Origin: VAZQ01 sp036502925
GTDB taxonomy: Bacteria; Pseudomonadota; Alphaproteobacteria; Rhizobiales; Xanthobacteraceae
Direction: 5' to 3'
NCBI GenBank assembly: GCA_036502925.1
Contig: DASXXS010000034.1
Coordinates: 1 to 10,300, forward strand
DNA: 10,300 nucleotides
The notes beneath the pieces were generated by a model. It had not been told where the DNA came from. It saw nothing but the letters and a program-made list of their open reading frames with translations, and did not search any database. The stretch's first letter is position 1. The number at the start of each line of letters is the position of its first letter. Positions 5,416-10,300 of this stretch are shown here, one piece after another. The position numbers and the translations under genes are program-made.

Positions 5416-6234
5416 TCACTTGTGCAGGGACAGATCGTGGATGGTGGGATGCTCGCCGGAGAGCGGATTGGCCGGATCCCACGCATAGGCCAGCGTCTCG
5501 AACCGCAGCGAGCGGGCGTCGAGCATCAGCAGGCGTCCGACCAGGCCTTCGCCGAAGCCGACGATCTCGCGGATCACCTCGAGCGCCATCAGCGAGCCGA
5601 GCACGCCGGTGAGGGCTCCCAGGATGCCGGCTTCGGCGCAGGCCGGGACGCTGCCCGCCGGCGGCGGTTCGGGAAACAGGCAGCGATAGGTCGGATTGGG
5701 AGCGCCGCTGCCCGCGCGCCCATCGCGCCCATCGCGCTCGTGCGCCCGGATGGTGGTGAGGGTGCCGTCGAAGCTGCCGACCGCGGCGGTCACCAGCGGC
5801 CGCCGGGCGAAGTAGCAGGCATCCGAAACCAGATAGCGCGTGGTGAAATTGTCGGAGCCGTCGGCGACCAGATCGTAGCGCCCGATCAGCGCCAGCGCAT
5901 TGTCGGCGGTGAGCCGCGTGGCATGGGTCTCGACCGCCACATGGGGATTGAGGCGCGCGATCGCGGCGGCAGCGCTGGCGACCTTGGGGTCGCCGATCTC
6001 CGGCGTGCCGTGAATCACTTGTCGCTGCAGGTTCGAAAGCGCGACCGTGTCGTCGTCGATGATGCCGAGCGTGCCGACGCCGGCGGCCGCGAGATAGAGC
6101 AAGACCGGAGCCCCCAGCCCGCCCGCCCCGATGACGAGGACGCGCGCGCGCTTGAGCGCGGCCTGGCCGGGCCCGCCCACCTCGCGCAGCACGATGTGGC
6201 GGGCATAGCGCTCGAGCTCGTCGGAGTTCAGCAT
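5416..6234 (-). CDS. moeB: HesA/MoeB/ThiF-family adenylyltransferase (MoeB-like)
   Basis: E1-like enzyme that activates the C-terminal glycine of a ubiquitin-like sulfur carrier (MoaD in molybdopterin synthesis, or ThiS) as the acyl-adenylate, in the cytoplasm. The 272-residue protein has the ATP-binding GAGGLG at 36-41, the arginine-bearing SNLQRQVIH at 67-75 and DGSDNFTTRY at 125-134, all standard for MoeB/ThiF; there is no C-terminal rhodanese domain. The zinc tetrad of E. coli MoeB is not conserved: only one cysteine (Cys185, TYRCLFP) stands at the first CxxC, and the C-terminal CPxC is replaced by NPLSG. An Arg/Gly/Asp insert at about 166-179 derives from a small GC-rich repeat. The ATG at 6234 follows AAGG and matches family starts; an upstream ATG at 6291 adds unlikely residues. 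Its gene converges with the small secreted protein gene. MoeB versus another sulfur-carrier E1 is not settled. Confidence 0.88.
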   Translation of the reverse strand: MLNSDELERYARHIVLREVGGPGQAALKRARVLVIGAGGLGAPVLLYLAAAGVGTLGIIDDDTVALSNLQRQVIHGTPEIGDPKVASAAAAIARLNPHVAVETHATRLTADNALALIGRYDLVADGSDNFTTRYLVSDACYFARRPLVTAAVGSFDGTLTTIRAHERDGRDGRAGSGAPNPTYRCLFPEPPPAGSVPACAEAGILGALTGVLGSLMALEVIREIVGFGEGLVGRLLMLDARSLRFETLAYAWDPANPLSGEHPTIHDLSLHK

Positions 6235-6284
6235 GAGCGGCCTTATATCATCTTCCGGGCGCCCGCGTGTCGCAGTGCTGCGGC

Positions 6285-6321
6285 GAAGCATCTGCGGACC
6301 ATATAGGTGGAAGCATCTGCG
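6285..6321. repeat. 12-bp direct repeat, period 25
   Basis: GAAGCATCTGCG occurs at 6285-6296 and 6310-6321 in the region between the divergent MoeB-like and pseudoprotease genes. The copies flank a TATA-like stretch (CATATAGG, 6300-6307). The spacing is about two and a half helical turns. No known binding site is recognised. Confidence 0.6.
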
Positions 6322-6323
6322 AT

Positions 6324-6355
6324 TTCACGAATGCCCGCATTCACGAATGCCCGCA
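6324..6355. repeat. Perfect 16-bp tandem duplication
   Basis: TTCACGAATGCCCGCA occurs at 6324-6339 and 6340-6355 without a mismatch, three bases after the 12-bp direct repeat. It lies about 85 bp before the pseudoprotease start, in the 202-bp divergent region 6235-6436. Apart from these repeats I see no promoter there that I can support. Confidence 0.8.
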
Positions 6356-6436
6356 TTTGCGCGGCGCCGGCGATCGGATAGGCTTGCCTTCGATCCCACG
6401 CCCCGAGCTCCCAGGCCCGATCAGTTGCGAGTTGAC

Positions 6437-7924
6437 ATGCGCGTCGCCGGTGCGGCTCTCATTTTTTTGATGACGCTGTGGCCGGCGATGGGGCAGGCGC
6501 AGAACGCTCAGCCGGGTCGGCCAGCCAACCGCATCCCCCATCAATCCGCCGCTCCCAAGAACCATCCGGCGACCGCCGATGCCCAGAACGACGCCAAGAC
6601 CGACACAAAGATCGACAGCAAGACCGACACGAAGAAAAAGAGCGCCGCCGCGCCGCCGGGGCGCGATCTCAATGGTGGCCTGTCGGTCGCGGATCGCAGC
6701 TTGATCCAGTTCGACCTCGCCTGGATCGGTGCCTATAACGGCCTGATCGCCGGCGAGGCCAACGACAAGACCACCGCGGCGATCAAGTCCTTCCAGAAGG
6801 ACCACCGCTTCAAGGAGACCGGCACGCTCGCCCCGCCGGAGCGCGCGCAGCTTGCCGCCTTGTCGAAGGAAAAGCAGGATCAGGTCGGCTGGCGCATGGT
6901 GGACGACAAGGTCACCGACGCGCGGATCGGCCTGCCGACCCGGCAAGTGCCCAATTCCGGCCCCGGCAAGACCGGCAGCCGCTGGTTTTCCGCCCAAGGG
7001 CAGATTCAGGTCGAGACCTTTCGGGTGCGCGGTCCGGGCACGATGCTGGCCGACATATTCGATCAGCAGAAGAAGGAGCCGCCCGGCCGCCACATCGAGG
7101 TCAACCTGCTGCGGCCCGACTTCTTCATCCTGTCCGGGCTGCAGGGACTGAAGAAGTTCTATGTCCGTGCCGAGATCCGGGACGGCGAAGTGCGCGGCAT
7201 GACCATACTCTATGACCAGGCCACCGAAGGCATCATGGACCCGGTCGCGGTGGTGATGTCGAGCGCGTTTGCGCCTTTTCCGGGCAGCGGCATCGCGCCA
7301 CTCGCCGGAGCGCCCGCAAAACGCAAGGTCGAATATGGCACCGGCATCATCGTGACCCCGGCCGGCCACATTCTCACCGACCGCCGCTTGACCGACGGCT
7401 GCAATGTCATCGGGGTCGCGGGTTACGGGAATGCCGAGCGGGTGGCCGAGGACCCGGCAGCCAGTCTCGCACTGCTGCGCATCTACGGCGCGCCTGATCT
7501 GGTCCCCCTCCCTCTCCTTCCTCCGCTTGCGGGGGAGGGAGGGGGTGGGGACGACCACGAAGGCGCCAAGGGCCCCGGCCTGACGCTCGTGGGCATCTCC
7601 GATCCGCAGGCCCAGGACGGCGGCAATGCGGTCTCGACCGTGGCTTCGCATCTCAGCGGCGACACGATCCTGCCGGCGCCGCCGCGGGGATTCGATGGCG
7701 CTGCCGCCATCGACACCCAGGGACGCCTGTTCGGCATGGCCGAGCGCAAGGACGGCGCGGCCGCCAATGCGGGATCAGGGGCTTCGCCGGCATCTGCGAC
7801 GGTGGTCCCGGTGGCGACGCTGCGCAAATTTCTCGATGCCCAATCCGTGAGCCCGGCAGCCGGCCGCACGGGAGCGGACGCCGCCAAGGCGGCGCTGGTC
7901 CGGGTGATCTGCGTCCGGCACTGA
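6437..7924 (+). CDS. Exported peptidoglycan-binding-like/trypsin-fold protein, likely inactive protease
   Basis: A 495-residue protein with a signal peptide (MRVAGAALIFLMTLWPAMGQAQ, about 1-22), a low-complexity linker with (DxKT)4 at 52-67, and an N-terminal region around 82-142 with the helix pattern of a peptidoglycan-binding-1-like repeat (IGAYNGLIAGEANDKTTAAIKSFQ). A beta-rich middle region (about 180-270) leads to a trypsin-like domain from about 297. The hallmark positions of that domain are replaced: HtrA-type TNxHV reads TDRRL (Arg317 for His), DLALL reads SLALL (Ser343 for Asp), and GNSGGP reads GFDGAA (Asp420 for Ser). It should therefore not cleave peptides by the usual mechanism, but may bind peptides or cell-wall material in the periplasm. 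Residues 357-371 are encoded by a GC-rich palindrome. The ATG at 6437 is chosen because the signal peptide begins there; its ribosome binding site is weak. Confidence 0.85.
   Translation: MRVAGAALIFLMTLWPAMGQAQNAQPGRPANRIPHQSAAPKNHPATADAQNDAKTDTKIDSKTDTKKKSAAAPPGRDLNGGLSVADRSLIQFDLAWIGAYNGLIAGEANDKTTAAIKSFQKDHRFKETGTLAPPERAQLAALSKEKQDQVGWRMVDDKVTDARIGLPTRQVPNSGPGKTGSRWFSAQGQIQVETFRVRGPGTMLADIFDQQKKEPPGRHIEVNLLRPDFFILSGLQGLKKFYVRAEIRDGEVRGMTILYDQATEGIMDPVAVVMSSAFAPFPGSGIAPLAGAPAKRKVEYGTGIIVTPAGHILTDRRLTDGCNVIGVAGYGNAERVAEDPAASLALLRIYGAPDLVPLPLLPPLAGEGGGGDDHEGAKGPGLTLVGISDPQAQDGGNAVSTVASHLSGDTILPAPPRGFDGAAAIDTQGRLFGMAERKDGAAANAGSGASPASATVVPVATLRKFLDAQSVSPAAGRTGADAAKAALVRVICVRH
6590..6637 (+). 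repeat. In-frame 12-bp repeat encoding (DxKT/I)4
   Basis: Codons 52-67 of the pseudoprotease gene read DAKT DTKI DSKT DTKK, four degenerate 12-bp units. They form a charged flexible linker between the signal peptide and the first folded region. Confidence 0.75.
7505..7550. repeat. 46-bp GC-rich palindrome inside a coding sequence
   Basis: The arms 7510-7526 and 7529-7545 around a TT loop pair at all 17 positions on the plus-strand RNA if three G·U pairs are allowed. After one T-T mismatch (7509/7546) four more G-C pairs extend the stem to 7505-7550. Palindromes of the form CCCTCCCCCGC-TT-GCGGGGGAGGG are, to my knowledge, common REP-like elements between genes in Bradyrhizobium and relatives. 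Here the element is read in frame as PLPLLPPLAGEGGGG (residues 357-371 of the pseudoprotease) with no stop or frameshift. Confidence 0.8.
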
Positions 7925-7932
7925 GCGGGTTG

Positions 7933-8115
7933 CTAGTCCGCCTTGGAGGGATCGCGCTTCGCTCTGGCGTCCGAGAGCGCCTGCCAAAGCGCGATCCCGC
8001 CCCGGTCGATCACGGTCTTGTCGCAAGCCTCGCAATGATATTCGCGGATCTCCTCGCCCGTGAAGGTGTGCTTGTCGACCAGATCCATCTCCTGGGCGCA
8101 TTTCGGGCACTTCAT
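7933..8115 (-). CDS. Zinc-ribbon protein (zf-TFIIB-like), 60 aa
   Basis: Small cytoplasmic protein with two metal-binding pairs, Cys3-x2-Cys6 (MKCPKCAQ) and Cys28-x2-Cys31 (HCEAC), the arrangement of the zf-TFIIB/DUF-type zinc ribbons that are common in proteobacteria. After the second pair comes the family's usual D-x-GG segment (VIDRGGIALWQAL) and a basic tail. Function is unknown; such ribbons may bind nucleic acid or protein. The ATG at 8115 is preferred because GGAGG lies five bases before it and the protein then begins MKCPKC as in homologs. An in-frame ATG at 8139 would add MTDVLEAE and overlap the stop of the enoyl-CoA hydratase gene as ATGA. It is probably the second gene of a two-gene operon with that hydratase. 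Confidence 0.85.
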   Translation of the reverse strand: MKCPKCAQEMDLVDKHTFTGEEIREYHCEACDKTVIDRGGIALWQALSDARAKRDPSKAD

Positions 8116-8120
8116 CTCAG

Positions 8121-8125
8121 CCTCC
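8121..8125 (-). promoter_or_regulatory. Ribosome binding site deciding the zinc-ribbon start
   Basis: GGAGG on the minus strand, five bases before the ATG at 8115. It supports that start over the ATGA-overlapping ATG at 8139, which has no comparable site. Confidence 0.7.
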
Positions 8126-8135
8126 AAAACGTCGG

Positions 8136-8909
8136 TCATTCGTTGGTGAATTTCGGCGGTCGTTTTTCGACGAACGCCGCCATGCCTTCCTTCTGGTCGG
8201 CGGTTGCAAACAAGGTCGCAAAGACGCGGCGCTCGAAACGCGCGCCTTCGGCGAGCGGAGTCTCGAAGGCGCGGTTGACGGCTTCCTTGGCGGCGAGCAG
8301 CGCCGGCAGCGACATGGATGCGATCGCCTCGGCGACCTTGAGGGCCTCCTGCATCAGGCTTGCGGCCGGCACCACCCGCGCCACCAGGCCGGCCCGTTCG
8401 GCCTCGGCAGCATCCATCAGGCGGCCGGTCAGGATGAGGTCCATGGCCTTGGCCTTGCCGAGCGCGCGCGGCAGCCGCTGCGTGCCGCCGATCCCCGGGA
8501 TGATGCCGAGCTTGATCTCGGGCTGGCCGAACTTGGCATTGTCGGCGGCGATGATCAGGTCGCACTGCATGGCAAGCTCGCAGCCGCCCCCCAAGGCAAA
8601 GCCCGCGACCGCGGCGACCACCGGCTTGCGGGCGCGCGCCACCGCGTCCCAAGTGCCGGCGAAGTCGCTCACGAAGACCTCGACGGCGGACTTGGCCGCC
8701 ATCTCCTTGATGTCGGCACCCGCCGCAAACGCCTTGTCGGAGCCGGTGAGCAGGATGCAGCCGATGCCCGCATCGGCGTCGAAGGCCGCGACCGCCTGGC
8801 CGAGCTCGGCATTGAGCCGCGAATCGAGGGCATTGAGGGCCTGCGGGCGGTTGAGGCGGATGAGGCCGACGCGGCCGCGCTGTTCAACGAGGATATCCTG
8901 ATAGGTCAT
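8136..8909 (-). CDS. Enoyl-CoA hydratase (crotonase family)
   Basis: Hydrates trans-2-enoyl-CoA to 3-hydroxyacyl-CoA in fatty-acid beta-oxidation or a related acyl-CoA pathway; cytoplasmic. The 257-residue length is typical. Both catalytic glutamates are present: Glu111 in ALGGGCELAM and Glu131 in FGQPEIKLGIIPG, 20 residues apart as Glu144/Glu164 are in rat crotonase. The oxyanion-hole segment AFAAGADIKEM (60-70) and the C-terminal EKRPPKF are also standard, so it should be a true hydratase and not a divergent crotonase-fold enzyme. The ATG at 8909 gives the family start MTYQDILVEQRGRVGLIRLNRP; the open frame extends upstream but that part looks non-coding. The protein closely resembles the hydratase that lies near dnaA/rpsT in many Rhizobiales, but no such neighbour is present here. 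The zinc-ribbon gene follows immediately. Confidence 0.95.
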   Translation of the reverse strand: MTYQDILVEQRGRVGLIRLNRPQALNALDSRLNAELGQAVAAFDADAGIGCILLTGSDKAFAAGADIKEMAAKSAVEVFVSDFAGTWDAVARARKPVVAAVAGFALGGGCELAMQCDLIIAADNAKFGQPEIKLGIIPGIGGTQRLPRALGKAKAMDLILTGRLMDAAEAERAGLVARVVPAASLMQEALKVAEAIASMSLPALLAAKEAVNRAFETPLAEGARFERRVFATLFATADQKEGMAAFVEKRPPKFTNE

Positions 8910-8973
8910 GACAAGGGTCTCGCGGTGAGCCGGAGCACTAGCCGAAATTTCACAAGCCTGCCACTCTTGGCCG

Positions 8974-9001
8974 ACAAGACTTGGCTTACAAGACTTGGCC
9001 T
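8974..9001. repeat. 14-bp tandem duplication in a divergent promoter region
   Basis: ACAAGACTTGGCTT (8974-8987) is followed by ACAAGACTTGGCCT (8988-9001); the first 12 bases are identical and one of the last two differs. A more diverged partial copy (CACAAGCCTGCC) lies just upstream. It sits in the 116-bp region between the divergent hydratase and esterase genes, within about 50 bp of the esterase start, so it may overlap the promoter. No -35/-10 pair was clear. Confidence 0.7.
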
Positions 9002-9014
9002 GCAATGCGTTTGC

Positions 9015-9020
9015 GGGAGG
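9015..9020 (+). promoter_or_regulatory. Ribosome binding site of the esterase gene
   Basis: GGGAGG, five bases before the ATG at 9026. It selects this start over the in-frame ATGs at 8981 and 9005. Confidence 0.85.
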
Positions 9021-9025
9021 ACTCC

Positions 9026-10201
9026 ATGTACCGGAAAACAATCGTGATCGGAGCCGGCGCCGCTGTGCTGGTGAGCGTCATTCTCGGCTCGGCGGCCACC
9101 AGATCGGCGCGCGCCGCGGAGGATGATCCGCCGCTGTCGCTCGCGCGCGACGGCTTTTTCTATGTCGGCGGCAGGAACACCACCGTCAACGGCCGCACCT
9201 ATGTGGTCGATCAGATGTATGTGGAGATGCGCATCCCGGCGCAGCAGACGCATCCGTTCCCGATCATCATGGTGCACGGCGGCACCCGGACCGGCACCAC
9301 CTATACGGGGACGCCGGACGGCCGCGAGAGCTGGGCGCAATATTTCGCCCGCCGCGGTTATGCCGTCTATGCGGTGGACCAGCCCGGACGCGGACGCTCC
9401 GGCTATCTGACGGAAGCCTATGGGCCGCAGTCGCTCGCCGACGGCGAGAGCGGCCAGCGCCGTTACCTGCAGCAGGAAAAATTCAAGCTGTGGCCGCAGG
9501 CGCATCTGCACACGCAGTGGCCGGGCAGCGGCGCGCCCGACGATCCGGTCACGCTGCAGATGACCGGCAGCTATGTGCCGGAGATCAAGGATTTCGCCAA
9601 GGCGCAGTTTCTCAACCGTGACGCGCTGGTGGCGCTGCTCGACAAGATCGGACCCGCGATCCTCCTGGTGCATTCGCAAGCCGGCGCCTTTGCCTGGCCG
9701 GTGGCGGACGCGCGGCCCGATCTGGTGAAGGCGATCGTGGGGGTCGAGCCCAACGGCCCGCCGGTGCATAGCGTCGAGCTCGTCGGCGCGCCGGATTGGT
9801 TCCGCGAGGGTCCGGTTGCGCTGCCTTACGGGATTACGGCCGTTCCGCTCGCCTACGCTCCCGCCGTCAAGGACGCATCCGAGCTCAGCTTCGTGAAGGA
9901 GGACAAAGCCGATGCGCCCGATCTGGTGACCTGCTGGAAGCAGGCCGAGCCGGCCCGGCAACTCCCCAATCTGCAGCGAATGCCGATCATGGTGATGACC
10001 TCGGAGGCGTCCTATCACGCGCCCTATGATCATTGCACCGTGAAGTACCTGCAGCAGGCCGGCATCAAGCCGACCTGGATCAAGCTCGCCGACCTCGGCA
10101 TCAAGGGCAACAGCCACGTCATGATGCAGGAGAAGAACAACAAGGAGATCGCGGCCGTGATCGAGCAATGGCTCGACAAGGCGCTGCCGCAGGCGCCGTG
10201 A
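9026..10201 (+). CDS. Secreted alpha/beta-hydrolase, esterase-713-like
   Basis: A predicted periplasmic or secreted carboxylesterase of 391 residues. The signal peptide is clear (MYRKTIVIGAGAAVLVSVILGSAATRSARAA, about 1-31). The alpha/beta-hydrolase fold shows the oxyanion-hole HGG at 84-86, the VDQPGRGRSG strand-loop at 118-126, the nucleophile elbow HSQAG with Ser217, Glu241 in GVEPNGPP directly after the next strand, and His364 in GNSHVMMQE. A Glu as acid after that strand, with a VEP motif, is characteristic of the Alcaligenes esterase-713 group, unlike the usual Asp near the C-terminus. Two cysteines (303 and 337) could form a disulfide. The natural substrate is unknown. The gene stands alone in its strand, divergent from the hydratase gene; its stop lies three bases from that of the convergent partial gene. 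Confidence 0.88.
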   Translation: MYRKTIVIGAGAAVLVSVILGSAATRSARAAEDDPPLSLARDGFFYVGGRNTTVNGRTYVVDQMYVEMRIPAQQTHPFPIIMVHGGTRTGTTYTGTPDGRESWAQYFARRGYAVYAVDQPGRGRSGYLTEAYGPQSLADGESGQRRYLQQEKFKLWPQAHLHTQWPGSGAPDDPVTLQMTGSYVPEIKDFAKAQFLNRDALVALLDKIGPAILLVHSQAGAFAWPVADARPDLVKAIVGVEPNGPPVHSVELVGAPDWFREGPVALPYGITAVPLAYAPAVKDASELSFVKEDKADAPDLVTCWKQAEPARQLPNLQRMPIMVMTSEASYHAPYDHCTVKYLQQAGIKPTWIKLADLGIKGNSHVMMQEKNNKEIAAVIEQWLDKALPQAP

Positions 10202-10204
10202 TGC

Positions 10205-10300
10205 TCAAGCCGCCTGCGCGAGGGCCTCGCGCAGGTTGGCGGCGCTGACCTCGAGCGCGCGGCGCTCCTGCGGCGCCAGCTCGGGCTCGAGGACCTGCAG
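10205..10300 (-). CDS. C-terminal end of a probable malate/lactate-dehydrogenase-family protein
   Basis: Only the last 31 codons and the TGA stop (10207-10205) are in the window. The peptide ends VLEPELAPQERRALEVSAANLREALAQAA: a strand ending in a hydrophobic-acidic turn, then L-x-P-x-E-R-x-A-L-x-x-S-A-x-x-L-R, which resembles the final helix of NAD-dependent malate and lactate dehydrogenases (L-S-x-E-E-x-x-x-L-x-x-S-A). The stretch is strongly helical and Ala/Glu/Arg-rich, as expected of a terminal helix, so a chance match to another helical protein cannot be excluded. It converges on the esterase gene with a three-base gap and no room for a separate terminator. Confidence 0.45.
   Translation of the reverse strand: MQVLEPELAPQERRALEVSAANLREALAQAA

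Noticed and set aside
6233..6436. Upstream extension of the pseudoprotease frame
   Set aside because: It overlaps the MoeB-like start and both repeats, and would bury the signal peptide that begins at 6437.
6341..7651. Minus-strand open frame of 436 codons opposite the pseudoprotease
   Set aside because: No motifs, shadow composition; the plus-strand frame has a signal peptide and domain structure.
7930..8901. Plus-strand open frame of 323 codons opposite the hydratase and zinc-ribbon genes
   Set aside because: Ser/Ala/Arg-rich without motifs; both minus-strand genes are well supported.
8136..9025. Chromosome-origin neighbourhood suggested by the hydratase's resemblance to the dnaA-linked copy
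   Set aside because: No rpsT, mutM or dnaA gene and no DnaA box such as TTATCCACA is seen in the flanking DNA.
8906..10168. Minus-strand open frame of 420 codons opposite the esterase gene
   Set aside because: Shadow of the esterase, whose triad, signal peptide and ribosome binding site are clear.

Overview
This window reads as ordinary chromosomal DNA from a high-GC alphaproteobacterium of the order Hyphomicrobiales (Rhizobiales), most like the Bradyrhizobium/Xanthobacteraceae branch. The evidence is the fabA-fabB-fabI cluster divergent from an Irr iron/heme regulator of the Bradyrhizobium type, the sequence character of the SH3-domain, 2-hydroxyacid dehydrogenase and MoeB-like proteins, and intergenic palindromes with GGAAAA/TTTTCC inner stems that I recall as common in this group. 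There are no tRNAs, rRNAs, CRISPR arrays, transposases or phage genes. I did not find a new defence system or mobile system. The interesting signals are small-scale: palindromic repeats, intergenic tandem duplications, and enzymes missing key residues.

Layout. Positions 1-2246 (minus strand) hold fabA, fabB and the 5' end of fabI, the FabA/FabB route to unsaturated fatty acids plus the enoyl-ACP reductase. Four copies of one 44-bp palindrome, all in the same orientation, lie in the two gaps of this operon: three nearly in tandem between fabA and fabB, and one directly after the fabB stop. irr (2451-2972, plus) diverges from fabA; the shared 204-bp region holds an inverted repeat over a weak promoter candidate. 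irr converges on a gene for a membrane-anchored or secreted SH3-domain protein (3058-3651, minus), with a hairpin and a 15-bp tandem repeat between them.

A 295-bp divergent region (3652-3946) with an 18-bp tandem duplication and a perfect 9-bp hairpin precedes a D-2-hydroxyacid dehydrogenase gene (3947-4948). Its expected catalytic Glu appears to be Ala. A small secreted protein of unknown function (5028-5393) follows and converges on a MoeB/ThiF-family adenylyltransferase gene (5416-6234, minus) that lacks the usual zinc cysteines. Divergent from that gene is one for an exported protein with a trypsin-like fold whose three catalytic positions are all replaced (6437-7924). A GC-rich 46-bp palindrome is embedded in frame in its coding sequence.

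The last part holds a minus-strand pair, enoyl-CoA hydratase (8136-8909) and a 60-residue zinc-ribbon protein (7933-8115), possibly translationally coupled. A secreted esterase-713-like hydrolase gene (9026-10201) diverges from the pair. The final bases hold the C-terminal end of a minus-strand gene that resembles the malate/lactate dehydrogenase family.

Apart from the fab operon and the hydratase/zinc-ribbon pair, genes are arranged as single units in alternating orientation, so functional linkage should not be read from adjacency. Three of the four divergent promoter regions carry exactly one perfect head-to-tail duplication of 12-18 bp.
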